From Planctomycetaceae bacterium (GTDB lineage: Bacteria > Planctomycetota > Planctomycetia > Planctomycetales > Planctomycetaceae): a DNA stretch of 37,471 nt. A program made the position numbers and the translations under genes. Shown piece by piece: positions 1-9,643 of the stretch. Below the pieces are notes generated by a model. It made no database searches, was not told where the DNA came from, and was given only the letters and a program-made list of their open reading frames with translations. Each line of letters starts with the position of its first letter. Within the stretch, counting starts at the first letter, position 1. Where the stretch lies: positions 1-37,471 of the forward strand of contig JACCRE010000089.1 in the NCBI GenBank assembly GCA_013813775.1, written 5' to 3'.

Positions 1-1
1 C

Positions 2-1084
2 GACGTTCCCGAACTCATCGTGCTGTCGAAAAGCAAAGAGTCGAAGAAGTTCATCTTCAAGGCTCTTCAGAAGGCCGGCGACGAATGGAAGGCCGTCCCC
101 TTCGGCGAAAAAGAATCGGTCGAAGTCACGCTCAACGGCGATCCCGAACGCATCACCGGCTTCGACGGCAACGCCGACGGGAAACGCGACTTCGTGGTGT
201 TTCTCGGTCAGGGACGAGCCCCGCATGTGTTCCTGTCCGACGAAAAAGACGGACTGAAGGAACTCGCGGCGACGAGCGGCATCGGGCTCGGCGAGATTTC
301 CGCCGGGGCGTTCACCGTGGGCAGCGTGCGTGATCCCGAAGGCGAAGGCCAGCGTTCGGCGTTGCTCGTCGCGCAAGGCACGTTCGCACGCAATCTGGAA
401 TTGAAGGACGGTCGCTGGCGCGTCGTCGATCAATACAACGCCGACGAATCGGGGGCCAAGATCGAAGGCGCGGTGACGCTCGATCTCGACGGCGAGGCGG
501 GCAACGAGATCGTGCTGATCGACACCGGAGTGAAGAAGCTGCGGGTGCTGAAGGCCGATGGAACGCTCTACAAGCGTTGGAAGGAAGTCGAGACGGGGCC
601 GTTCCCGTTCGTCTCCGCCCGGGTCGCCGATCTCGACGCGGATGGTCGCGACGACCTGCTGCTCTTCGGCCGCGGCCGGCTGGCGGTGCTCTACGCCGGG
701 CGGACCGATCCGCGTCTCGAGGAGATCGCCTCGTACGAATCCGATCTCGAAAAGACCTTCTTCGTCGATTCGGTCTCCGGAGACCTTAACGCCGACGGTT
801 ACACCGACATCGCGATCCTCGACACGCAATCACACTTCGTCGAGATCCTCGATTTCGACCCGACGCTCGGCCCGCGCCACGCAACGCACTTCCCAATCTT
901 CGAAGAGAAGAACTTCACCCGCACCGGCGGCGGAGGCGGCGTCGAACCCCGCGAAGTCGCTATTGTCGACGTCACCAACGACGGCCGGGCCGACCTGATC
1001 CTGCTGGTCCACGACCGCGTGCTGGTGTACCCGCAGGGGGAAGTCGCGAAGGAAGGGGAGAAGACGGCGGATGTGGGAGAGTGA
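2..1084 (+). CDS. FG-GAP/VCBS repeat protein, 5' end outside window
   Basis: This is the C-terminal part of a beta-propeller-like repeat protein. The reading frame is open to the first base of the window and already codes for repeat-like sequence (DVPELIVLS) before the first possible start at 20, so the gene begins upstream. At least five FG-GAP/VCBS-type units are visible, each with a calcium-binding-like D-x-D-x-D-G core: FDGNADGKRD, LDLDGEAGNE, ADLDADGRDD, GDLNADGYTD and VDVTNDGRAD. Such proteins are normally exported and act in adhesion, binding or as lectin-like scaffolds. The signal peptide and any catalytic partner domain would be in the missing part. The last residues are Lys/Glu-rich and end in TGA. 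The family call is safe; the function is unknown. Confidence 0.85.
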   Translation, partial: DVPELIVLSKSKESKKFIFKALQKAGDEWKAVPFGEKESVEVTLNGDPERITGFDGNADGKRDFVVFLGQGRAPHVFLSDEKDGLKELAATSGIGLGEISAGAFTVGSVRDPEGEGQRSALLVAQGTFARNLELKDGRWRVVDQYNADESGAKIEGAVTLDLDGEAGNEIVLIDTGVKKLRVLKADGTLYKRWKEVETGPFPFVSARVADLDADGRDDLLLFGRGRLAVLYAGRTDPRLEEIASYESDLEKTFFVDSVSGDLNADGYTDIAILDTQSHFVEILDFDPTLGPRHATHFPIFEEKNFTRTGGGGGVEPREVAIVDVTNDGRADLILLVHDRVLVYPQGEVAKEGEKTADVGE

Positions 1085-1244
1085 GGGCTGAAATGATTTC
1101 ACGTCGAGGCAAACAAGATGAAGTCGGACTCGCGTGAAACATCGCCAAGCAAAACTTCGCACCTGGATTGCATACTTGATACAGGGCGGCAGTGCCGGAT
1201 CTTTCCTCCAGAACTTACGCTCCGGAACTGACATCCGCGAAACG

Positions 1245-2192
1245 TTGCCAACTCCACTTTCGAACGCCGTCAGGCGTCGAGGAACGATAATCGTGATCGG
1301 ATTGGCCCTGATCTTGGCGTGCGCCCCGACGATGGTCGAAGGTGCCGCCGAGCCCGCGAAGCCCACCGAAATCAGACTCTGGACGGGCGAGCCGCCCCTG
1401 GAAGAGGGGAAGCCGGTTGGCCCCGAAAAGGCGGAGACGCGGAAGCAGGGGGATAAGACGGTCGTTAGCCTGACGAACGTCTCGACCCCAGCGCTGTTCG
1501 TCTACCCGGCCCCGCGGGAGACGGCGACCGGCGCCGCTGCCGTCGTCTTCCCTGGCGGCGGCTACCAACACCTCGATTGGACCGAGGAAGGGGAAGAGGT
1601 CGCGGCATGGTTGAACTCCGTTGGAGTCACCGCGGCCGTTCTCAAGTACCGTGTCCCCCAACGGGAGGGCACCTCGCTGCAGATCGCGCCACCGATGGCC
1701 TTGGCCGATGCTCAGCGGGCCATCGGCGTTGTTCGCTCGCGGGCGGGCGAGTGGGGCGTCGACCGTTCCAAGGTCGGAGTGATCGGATTCTCTGCCGGAG
1801 GCCACCTCGCCGCTTGGGTTTCGACGTTCGGGGTTGAGCGATCATATGAACCCCAAGACGAAGCCGACGGCCAACGTTGCCTCCCCGACTTCGCTGTGAT
1901 CCTATACCCTTACGGGATCATCAACTTCGACAGCCAAAGGTTCGACCCAGGCTTGAAGGTGACGAAGGCGACGCCGCCGACGTTTCTGGTTGTTGCGAGC
2001 GACGACGGCTTCTGCGTCTATAACGCGGTTGCCTACTACCGCAAGTTGGTCCGGAAGGGCGTTCCCGCCGAGTTGCACGCGTTCGAGTCGGGCGGGCATA
2101 GCTTCGCCTTTCGGCGGACCGGCACGCCATCGGCGGATTGGCCTCGCCGTTGCGAGGAATGGATGAGGGGGCGGGGGCTCTGCACACCGTAG
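1245..2192 (+). CDS. Secreted alpha/beta hydrolase (acetylxylan-esterase-like)
   Basis: This is a putative exported carbohydrate or small-ester esterase of the alpha/beta-hydrolase fold (BD-FAE/acetylesterase type). The oxyanion-hole strand VVFPGGGYQHL is followed by the nucleophile elbow GFSAGG (Ser about 183 from this start), an acid in ASDDG (Asp 253 or 254) and the His in SGGHSF (about 285), so the triad is complete. The frame is open from a GTG at 1134, but that start would put about 50 residues before the signal-like segment RRRG-TIIVIGLALILACA. The TTG at 1245 gives a normal signal peptide with a basic n-region, so I prefer it, although no Shine-Dalgarno is obvious. The gene runs toward the next one, which is on the opposite strand. 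The substrate is not deducible. Confidence 0.8.
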   Translation: MPTPLSNAVRRRGTIIVIGLALILACAPTMVEGAAEPAKPTEIRLWTGEPPLEEGKPVGPEKAETRKQGDKTVVSLTNVSTPALFVYPAPRETATGAAAVVFPGGGYQHLDWTEEGEEVAAWLNSVGVTAAVLKYRVPQREGTSLQIAPPMALADAQRAIGVVRSRAGEWGVDRSKVGVIGFSAGGHLAAWVSTFGVERSYEPQDEADGQRCLPDFAVILYPYGIINFDSQRFDPGLKVTKATPPTFLVVASDDGFCVYNAVAYYRKLVRKGVPAELHAFESGGHSFAFRRTGTPSADWPRRCEEWMRGRGLCTP

Positions 2193-2243
2193 AAATAAGT
2201 CGGGCTCACTGCAATCACTCCTTTCTATTTGCCAAGCTTCGCG

Positions 2244-2999
2244 TCACACCGGTACGCCGCACACGGCCGACATCAGCCAGCGGTTCAAGTGCCGCAGCGT
2301 GTCGTGCCGCAGGGCGCCGCAGCGGGCGCGGCGGAAGGTGACGTCGGCACCGGAGGCGACGAGGCGGGCGGCGCCTTCGCGGCCCCGGCCGAGTTGTTCG
2401 AGCGGCAGGTCGAGCAGAACTGGCTTGCCGACAAGTTCTTCGCGACGTGTGAGATCGACGGCGATGGCTTCGGCGGGGGCGTCGAACATCGCGAGGCCGC
2501 CGTACCAATCGGGTCGGGCGAAGAAGAGTTCCGAGGCCGCGACGGCACCCGTGCCGCGGCCGGCAAGGACCACCCGCTCGGTGTGAATGTTGAACTCGCG
2601 TTTGAACTCGCGAACGGCGGCTTCGAGCGATCGTTCGCGAGGCTCCGTGAGACCCGCCGCCCAATCGAAGCCGTTCCGACGCAGGCGCTCGCCGCGGAGG
2701 GCCAGACCCAGCGCGTTCCGATCGCTCATGACGGGCATCACGCGCCGCAGCATCTGCTCGCTTTCGCCGGCGTCGTGAAACCACACGATCAGCGGATAGG
2801 CGTAATTCGGCTCGTAGCCCTCCGGCGTGAACACCGCGACGGGGCCGGCGGCCGGGCGGTGCGACAGGGTTTGCGGCGGTACCCGAGGCGAATCGCTTTG
2901 TGACCGGTTGACCGACAGCGCGAGCCGCGAACTGGTCAGAAAGGCTTCGGGAAAGCGGCGGCTCATCGACGGCTCCGGCTCGTGGGGTCTTGAGGTCAT
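2244..2999 (-). CDS. Alpha/beta-hydrolase-fold protein lacking the nucleophile serine
   Basis: This 251-residue protein resembles PHB-depolymerase/esterase-type alpha/beta hydrolases: a strand-rich start (YPLIVWFHDAGES, an HDAG oxyanion-like turn) and a later elbow region VVLAGRGTGAVAA. At the elbow the usual G-x-S-x-G reads GRGTG (residues 147-151), so the catalytic serine is replaced by glycine. A His-containing tail follows (ALRHDTLRHLNRW). It may be a non-catalytic binding protein or a degenerate enzyme. The start is uncertain. ATG at 2999 has GAGG seven bases upstream; ATG at 2966 has GGAG six bases upstream and would shorten the protein by 11 residues. The open frame continues to 3245, but that extension looks non-coding. 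No signal peptide is evident. Confidence 0.65.
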   Translation of the reverse strand: MTSRPHEPEPSMSRRFPEAFLTSSRLALSVNRSQSDSPRVPPQTLSHRPAAGPVAVFTPEGYEPNYAYPLIVWFHDAGESEQMLRRVMPVMSDRNALGLALRGERLRRNGFDWAAGLTEPRERSLEAAVREFKREFNIHTERVVLAGRGTGAVAASELFFARPDWYGGLAMFDAPAEAIAVDLTRREELVGKPVLLDLPLEQLGRGREGAARLVASGADVTFRRARCGALRHDTLRHLNRWLMSAVCGVPV

Positions 3000-3251
3000 C
3001 CGTTCGACCTCGCGGGGCAGTATGGACGATAGCCCCGCCGTCCGAAACCTGTCAACGCGATGTGGCCGCGACCGATCGCCGGAGCGGCAATCGCCCCAAG
3101 AGGTTACGTCGGTCAGGATGATCTGCGCAGAATTTGACGCCCCAGAAGGCGGCCATACAGCCCACGCAGCCACCGCAGACGCTGCGATCCTCGCGTTACA
3201 CGCGATTTCGCGCGTTTCCGGCAGCTTTGTGCGGCGAAGGGTCAAGAACGA

Positions 3252-3352
3252 GGTGAGAGGTAAGTGGCCAGAGGCCAGAGACGGGTGAGGAACTTTCGGT
3301 GCTCCATCCCTGTCTCTGGCCTCTCACATCTGGCCTCAAGTCTCGCTCACCA
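3252..3352. repeat. Inverted pair of heptanucleotide arrays forming a long hairpin
   Basis: The gap between the two minus-strand genes (3000-3346) holds two facing low-complexity arrays with a strict 7-base period. On the left (3252-3293) the units all begin with G: GGTGAGA, GGTAAGT, GGCCAGA (twice), GACGGGT, GAGGAAC. On the right (3304-3352) they are pyrimidine-rich: CCATCCC, TGTCTCT, GGCCTCT, CACATCT, GGCCTCA, AGTCTCG, CTCACCA. The inner arms 3270-3285 and 3309-3324 pair over 16 positions (13 perfect, one G-U, two more), with a 23-base loop. The hairpin lies at the 3' end of the gene that stops at 3347 and may serve as a processing or termination structure, but there is no U-tract. I see nothing else in the rest of this gap. 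Confidence 0.75.
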
Positions 3353-4021
3353 CACGACCGGATAGCCGAACGGAATGGCCGGCGGCAGGTACCGCTGGAT
3401 GAACGTCGGGATCTGGCCGAGATAAACGTCGTAGATGTACGGCGGGATCGCCGCCGGGGGCGGGCTTGTGAAACCGCGATGCGAGGCTTCGTGGTGGTGA
3501 TGGATCACCGTCGGTCGCGCCCGACCGGTCATCAGTTCCATCGTCGCATCGTGGCGGTACGAGGGATTGGCCTCGTACTGGGTGCGCAGGAAGGGAATCG
3601 AGCGGTAGATCGTCCAGTAGCTCGCCGGATCGACCTTCGCGGTCGTTTCGGCAGCCCCTTCGGTTTCAGGCGGCACTTCGACTTCCGTCGCGTTGCCCGG
3701 AACGATCTCGAACTCGCCCGTACCGTCGGTCGGCACGCCTTGGGCGGGTACGATTTCCGGCTCGACGAACGGTGCGAACTCATCGACCGGAGCCGCTTCG
3801 CCCGGTTCGACAGGAGACGGAACGCTTCTGTCGCTTTCAGTGTCTTGCAGAGCAAGCAACTTCAATAAAGCGGCGTTCGATCTGCCGGGTTCGATGACGA
3901 CGTTCCAGAATGGATCGCCGTCTTTCGCCGTCGCCGCCTCGGCGGCTGTAGCGTGTGCCCCTAAAATCGGTAAACAGATCCCAATGATCAGGGGTGCGAA
4001 AACCCCTCCAACAGCGCGCAT
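3347..4021 (-). CDS. Secreted orphan protein with Pro-rich C-terminus
   Basis: I do not recognise a family. The protein (224 residues) has a clear signal peptide (MRAVGG, a hydrophobic core VFAPLIIGICLPILG, then AHATAAEA). An acidic, Pro/Glu-rich middle (roughly residues 60-130) follows, and then a more structured C-terminus rich in Tyr, His and Pro. This includes a run of four His (VIHHHHEASHRG) and the ending PPAIPFGYPVVW. The start at 4021 is chosen because it opens the signal peptide and is preceded by GAGGGGGA eight bases upstream. The open frame to 4123 would hide the signal peptide. A minus-strand promoter candidate lies at 4129-4156. It is probably periplasmic or cell-envelope associated. 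Confidence 0.75.
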   Translation of the reverse strand: MRAVGGVFAPLIIGICLPILGAHATAAEAATAKDGDPFWNVVIEPGRSNAALLKLLALQDTESDRSVPSPVEPGEAAPVDEFAPFVEPEIVPAQGVPTDGTGEFEIVPGNATEVEVPPETEGAAETTAKVDPASYWTIYRSIPFLRTQYEANPSYRHDATMELMTGRARPTVIHHHHEASHRGFTSPPPAAIPPYIYDVYLGQIPTFIQRYLPPAIPFGYPVVW

Positions 4022-4128
4022 CACTTGGTCCCCCTCAATGGAAACAGAACGGTCCTCCTCGGTGTCGCGGCGCAGCCCGTCCCCACAGGCACGCCGCGCG
4101 TTTCCGAAAAACAACCCACTCACCCCAA

Positions 4129-4156
4129 ACTATCGAACCGGCATCGGCGGTGTAAA
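4129..4156 (-). promoter_or_regulatory. Candidate sigma70-type promoter for the secreted orphan
   Basis: Read on the minus strand: TTTACA (plus 4151-4156), a 16-base spacer, then GATAGT (plus 4129-4134). The predicted start of transcription is near 4122, about 100 bases upstream of the ATG at 4021. This is based on sequence match alone. Confidence 0.35.
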
Positions 4157-4182
4157 GGGGCGGGACGGCCGGATCGGCACAG

Positions 4183-4212
4183 TTGCGGAATATCCCGAGC
4201 CGAAGCGATACT
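4183..4212 (+). promoter_or_regulatory. Candidate promoter for argH
   Basis: TTGCGG at 4183-4188, an 18-base spacer, then GATACT at 4207-4212. The start of transcription would be near 4219, leaving a leader of about 140 bases that contains the hairpin at 4252-4319. The intergenic stretch 4022-4361 otherwise holds only the divergent promoter at 4129-4156 and the octamer repeats. Confidence 0.3.
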
Positions 4213-4242
4213 GCTGACGGCGAAAGAACTTAGGTGCAGGAT

Positions 4243-4320
4243 AGAAGGACGGAAGAACGGAAGGACAGGAGAATCAGAGATTCTTCACTCCTACCCGTTC
4301 TCCTGTTCTTCCATTCTTCA
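4243..4320. repeat. Octamer repeats forming a long hairpin in the argH leader
   Basis: On the left there are four 8-base units: AGAAGGAC, GGAAGAAC, GGAAGGAC and AGGAGAAT (4243-4274). On the right the complementary style follows: GTTCTCCT, GTTCTTCC and ATTCTTCA (4297-4320). Arms 4252-4274 and 4297-4319 match at 20 of 23 positions as an inverted repeat, and one of the mismatches is a G-U pair in RNA. The loop is 22 bases. The structure sits in the 5' leader of argH, about 40 bases before the start codon. It belongs to the same style of short tandem repeat as the heptamer arrays elsewhere in the window. Confidence 0.7.
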
Positions 4321-4361
4321 TCAACGCATTCCTCCTCCATTCACCGAGCGAAGGCACATCC

Positions 4362-5795
<1,434 letters not shown>

Positions 5796-5822
5796 GTACA
5801 GATTAGAAGGGCACTCGCGAAG

Positions 5823-6866
5823 CTACTCCACAGGATAACGAAGGGTTCTCGCGCTTCCGAGGATCACCTTCTCTGCGAGAAACCTCACGAGAGGAATCTC
5901 CATTTCGATCAATTCGTCGTGGTCACCGAACGGTACGAAGCGTTCCTGCCGCTCTCGGTGATCGGACGAATGAACGAGGGAGTTGCGCATGTTCTTAACA
6001 ATTAATGCCACATTGCCGTAGATGTGCTGCTTGTCGAGCAACACGCGCAGCGACTGCCCAAACCGCACTCTCTCCTTGGTGTAGTACGCACTGCCTCCAA
6101 CGTGGCTTTCGTACTCGCGAATAAAATCAAGCAGTTCATCCATTGGAACATACTTCTTGAGCACTTCCTCCAGCATCTGCTTCTCATCGGTTCGCGAGGG
6201 CGCTGCGTCGACAATGCGAAGAAGTTTCTCGACACGCTCTCTTCGGCCAGAAACAAACGCGGGATTGCTAATCTCGGCGAGAAGTCGAGCGACAATTTCG
6301 CCCTCAGTGACCTCCACAAAGAAGTATTCGAGAACGTGATAAAACGAGAGGTACTGTAGCGACGGAACTCGGCTAGAGAGCGCAAGTTGATAATACCGAA
6401 TGATTTCGTCTCTGAACTGCGCGGACGGCATTTCGAGCTTCACTCGCCCGCCTGCCGTATGCGACTTCGGACGAAAGGTATTAACCTGCTGCGTCTTGGC
6501 CGGCACTTCCGAGCTAAGGACGATCGGAGCGCTCCACGTAAAAGCGACGGAAAGCAGGCAAGAACTTGCAACTTGCCGAGCGATCTCTTCGCCCCGCGGC
6601 AGATCCCGTATTCCACGGAAGACTATCTTGAGCGTCGTCGCCTTCGCGCCTTTTAAGAGAGATGTATCTTCGAAGACATGGTGTTCGCTCACCCTCTGAA
6701 GTCCATCTGGCAGAAGCAGGAAGTAACGGTGGTAGAAGTCTGTTGAATAGCCAATGCTAGCGCAATTCGAATCATCGTGATCGCCAATTTGCACGTCTGA
6801 TGTACGTGCTCTTCTTAGAACGTCTCCGCCGCCTGAACTTAGTGCACGAACCGGGAATTCCCACAT
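5823..6866 (-). CDS. HEPN-like protein, main part of a frameshifted gene
   Basis: I recognise no specific family name, but the C-terminal half looks like a HEPN-fold domain. A helical segment with SLQYLSFYHVLEYFF precedes a region ending in KNMRNSLVHSSDH, in which RNSLVH (residues 294-299) fits the R-x4-6-H motif of HEPN ribonucleases. The N-terminal half is a beta-rich domain of unknown role. The first ATG (6866) is probably not the real start. The frame is open for about 36 codons further upstream with coherent sequence (TRLASYLSDQAEFDQAFVGK, then DRQSLAHHD) but without a start codon. The natural N-terminus is in another frame (see 6868-7065). It is less GC-rich than the neighbours, which suggests acquisition. 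RNase or defence function is inference only. Confidence 0.6.
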   Translation of the reverse strand: MWEFPVRALSSGGGDVLRRARTSDVQIGDHDDSNCASIGYSTDFYHRYFLLLPDGLQRVSEHHVFEDTSLLKGAKATTLKIVFRGIRDLPRGEEIARQVASSCLLSVAFTWSAPIVLSSEVPAKTQQVNTFRPKSHTAGGRVKLEMPSAQFRDEIIRYYQLALSSRVPSLQYLSFYHVLEYFFVEVTEGEIVARLLAEISNPAFVSGRRERVEKLLRIVDAAPSRTDEKQMLEEVLKKYVPMDELLDFIREYESHVGGSAYYTKERVRFGQSLRVLLDKQHIYGNVALIVKNMRNSLVHSSDHRERQERFVPFGDHDELIEMEIPLVRFLAEKVILGSARTLRYPVE

Positions 6867-6867
6867 A

Positions 6868-7065
6868 TCATGATGTGCCAGCGACTGGCGATCTTTCCCA
6901 ACAAAGGCTTGATCGAATTCGGCCTGGTCGGAGAGATAGCTCGCAAGGCGTGTACCTACCGCGCCGTGTTTTGAAGCTCACCACTCCATCTTCGCCCGAC
7001 ACCACGGTGAACCCGGCTTGGTTGAACGCATCAACGAAAGCTGATTTCAACTTGAAAAGATCCAT
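6868..7065 (-). pseudogene. N-terminal piece of the HEPN-like gene, out of frame
   Basis: From the ATG at 7065 this frame codes MDLFKLKSAFVDAFNQAGF, a natural-looking N-terminus preceded by GGGAAA. After roughly SFKTRR the sequence becomes Arg/Ser-rich and stops at 6868, while the good sequence continues in the frame of the downstream ORF. Skipping one base near 6955-6965 joins the two into one protein of roughly 410 residues. Either the gene is inactivated by a +1 insertion or the sequence has an error. Programmed shifting cannot be excluded, but no slippery run is visible at the junction. Confidence 0.55.
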
Positions 7066-7164
7066 ATCGTTTTCCCGTTGCGTGCAGGACGGGAGCATAT
7101 GGCCTTTGGCGCTGTGATTCACCTTGCTCTGGACCGGCCACGCAACGTTCCAAAGCAGAAAAGC

Positions 7165-7194
7165 TTGGCCGATTACGACGCCAATGTGTACAAT
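7165..7194 (+). promoter_or_regulatory. Candidate promoter for priA
   Basis: TTGGCC at 7165-7170, an 18-base spacer, TACAAT at 7189-7194. Transcription would start near 7201. That excludes the TTG at 7194 as the priA start and fits the GTG at 7227. Confidence 0.45.
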
Positions 7195-7226
7195 TGAACA
7201 CATTCCGCTTTCCATCGTTCGCCGCC

Positions 7227-9551
7227 GTGACTGATTCGCTCGTTACGAATAACTACACCGCAGCTTCGCAGGCCCGTCTTTTTGCAGACGACGCCGCCGG
7301 CGAGCCCATGCCTTGGGAAACGGCCGAAAGCGCTGACGTGCTCGCGGCGCAGGTCGTGCTCAACAAGCCGCTGGCGACGGCCTATACGTATCTCGTCCCG
7401 AGCGAGCTCCGCGAGCAGATTGGCGTGGGCCAGCGAGTGCGGGTTCCGTTCGGTCGCGGCGACCGGGCCGAGATCGGCTACGTCATCGATTTAGGTCCGC
7501 CGCAAGCGACGAGTCGCAAGCTGAAGCGCGTGCTCGACGTACTCGATCGCGAGCCGCTCGTCACGCCGAAGATGCTGCAACTCACGCGGTGGATCGCCGA
7601 CTATTATCTGTGCGGCTGGGGGCAGGTTCTGCACGGAGTGGTGCCGGCCGGAGTCCGGAAGCTTTCCGGCACGAGACTGCTGACGCACTTCCGGCCGACG
7701 GCGCTCGGCAAGCAGGCCTACGAGGCGTTGTCGCTCAGCAAGAAGCAACGCGCGGCGTTCGAGGTGCTGCTCTCGGCCAACCAGCCGCTGCGGGGCGAGG
7801 AAATCGCCACCGCCGCCGATTGCGGAACGGGTCCGATCAACGCCTTGAAGCACAAAGGCTATGTCGAGGTCGTCCGCCTGCGAGAAGAGACGGCGAGCTA
7901 CGAGACGGAAGCCGCCGAAGCCGAAACCGACTTCATTGCGAACGAAGAGCAACAGAACGCGCTCACCGAGATTCACCGCACGCTGCGCGCGGGCGAGCAT
8001 CGGACGATTTTGCTGCACGGAGTCACCGGCAGCGGCAAGACCGAAGTCTACATCCAAGCGATTCGCGAGATCGTGTCTTACGGACGGCAGGCGATCGTGC
8101 TCGTGCCGGAAATCAGCCTCACGCCGCAAACGATTCGCCGCTTCCGCACGCGATTCGACAGCGTCGCGGTGCTGCACAGCCATCTGTCCGACAGCGAGCG
8201 GCACTGGCATTGGACGCAGATCGCGGCGGGCAAGGTGCAGGTCGTCGTCGGCGCCCGCAGCGCGGTGTTCGCACCCTGTCCGCACCTGGGCCTGATCATC
8301 ATCGACGAAGAGCACGAAACGACCTTCAAGCAAGACAGCGTGCCGCGCTATCACGCCCGCGAGGTCGCACGCGAACGTTCACGGCTTGAGGATGTTCCGC
8401 TGATTCTCGGCAGCGCGACGCCGACGCTCGAAAGCTGGCATCGCGTGCAAACGGGCGAGGACCAGCTCATCAGCCTGCACAAGCGGGTCGGCAAGCTGCC
8501 GCTGCCGCCGGTGGTCGTGGTCGACGTGCGTAACGATCCGCTCGTTCGCAAAGGCTCGGCGATCGGTCGTGCGCTGGGCAGCGCGATGCGGCTGGCCCTG
8601 CAGGACGGCGGGCAGGTGATTTTGTTCCTCAACATTCGCGGTTTCAGCCCGGCGATCTGGTGCCCCGCGTGCGGGGCGAGCGTCAAATGCCGCGACTGCG
8701 ACATCACGCTGACCTGGCATAAAGACAAGCGGAAGGCTCTGTGTCATAGCTGCGGCATCGAGGAAGACGCGCCGCGCATCTGCCCCTCGTGCGGCAACAA
8801 CGCGATGCGACAGGTCGGCACCGGCACGCAGAAGCTCGAAGAGGAGGTCCGCGCGAAATTCGCAGGCATCACTTGCGCCCGCATGGACAGCGACGCGATG
8901 AAGAAGCCCGGTAGCCACGACACCGTGCTGACGGCGTTTCGTCACGGCGAGATCCGCATCCTGCTGGGCACGCAAATGATCGCGAAGGGGCTGGATTTTC
9001 CCAACGTCACGCTCGTGGGCGTGATCGACGCCGACACGCTGCTGCACCAGCCCGATCTGCGGGCGAGCGAACGCACGTTTCAGCTCATCGCCCAGGTCGC
9101 GGGCCGCACCGGCCGCAGTTCCAAGGGGGGGCGAGTTTTCGTGCAAAGCGCCTCGCCGAGCGAGCCGGCGATCCGCCGGGCGAGCGAACACGATTACCTC
9201 GGCTTCGTGACCGACGAGATGCGAGATCGCGAGTCGATGGCCGTGCCCCCGTTCCGCAGCCTCGCCCGCGTGATCCTCCGCGGCGACAACGAAACGGCGG
9301 TTCGCACACACGCCCAAGAGATGGCCAAGCTCTTGCAAAAAACTGGCGAACAGCGATCGCTCGCCGTCGAGATCCTCGGCCCCGCCCCGGCTCCCATCGC
9401 CAAGCTCAAAGGCCAATACCGCTATCACTTCCAGCTTTCGGCCGAAGGATTGGACCCAATCCGCGAACTGTGGAGGATTGTCGAGAGCGACCTGCCTGCG
9501 GCAGCGGGCGTTGAGTACGTGGTGGATGTTGATCCGGTGAATATGCGGTGA
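7227..9551 (+). CDS. priA: Primosomal protein N' (replication restart helicase PriA)
   Basis: A superfamily 2 DNA helicase that reloads the replisome at collapsed forks. Order of domains: an N-terminal 3'BD-like segment (LNKPLATAYTYLVPSELREQ), a winged-helix region, then the helicase core with Walker A in HGVTGSGKTEVY and Walker B in IIIDEEHETTFKQ. The zinc-binding insertion contributes eight cysteines in four pairs (CPACG, CRDC, CHSCG, CPSCG), and the core ends with QVAGRTGRSSKGGRV. The C-terminal domain is complete. Possible starts are TTG 7194, GTG 7227 and ATG 7308. I chose 7227 because of the promoter candidate ending at 7194 and because the peptide ARLFADDAAGEP before the ATG looks coding. 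The leader before the GTG is pyrimidine-rich without a Shine-Dalgarno. Confidence 0.95.
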   Translation: MTDSLVTNNYTAASQARLFADDAAGEPMPWETAESADVLAAQVVLNKPLATAYTYLVPSELREQIGVGQRVRVPFGRGDRAEIGYVIDLGPPQATSRKLKRVLDVLDREPLVTPKMLQLTRWIADYYLCGWGQVLHGVVPAGVRKLSGTRLLTHFRPTALGKQAYEALSLSKKQRAAFEVLLSANQPLRGEEIATAADCGTGPINALKHKGYVEVVRLREETASYETEAAEAETDFIANEEQQNALTEIHRTLRAGEHRTILLHGVTGSGKTEVYIQAIREIVSYGRQAIVLVPEISLTPQTIRRFRTRFDSVAVLHSHLSDSERHWHWTQIAAGKVQVVVGARSAVFAPCPHLGLIIIDEEHETTFKQDSVPRYHAREVARERSRLEDVPLILGSATPTLESWHRVQTGEDQLISLHKRVGKLPLPPVVVVDVRNDPLVRKGSAIGRALGSAMRLALQDGGQVILFLNIRGFSPAIWCPACGASVKCRDCDITLTWHKDKRKALCHSCGIEEDAPRICPSCGNNAMRQVGTGTQKLEEEVRAKFAGITCARMDSDAMKKPGSHDTVLTAFRHGEIRILLGTQMIAKGLDFPNVTLVGVIDADTLLHQPDLRASERTFQLIAQVAGRTGRSSKGGRVFVQSASPSEPAIRRASEHDYLGFVTDEMRDRESMAVPPFRSLARVILRGDNETAVRTHAQEMAKLLQKTGEQRSLAVEILGPAPAPIAKLKGQYRYHFQLSAEGLDPIRELWRIVESDLPAAAGVEYVVDVDPVNMR

Positions 9552-9643
9552 GGACGGTTTGGCGTCGGCATGTGTGGCCGGCCGTCTCACGGGGATTACC
9601 GGGTCTTGTCGGCGCAACTCGTGCCAGCTTTAGGCTCCGCCGC

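Noticed and set aside
7194-7226. TTG at 7194 as the priA start
   Set aside because: It overlaps the -10 hexamer of the best promoter candidate; the predicted transcript begins a few bases later.
8379-9617. Long minus-strand frames opposite priA, the RND pump (14875-16140, 16450-17406) and yeaH (25001-26323)
   Set aside because: Antisense shadows of well-identified genes; no motifs and no ribosome binding sites.
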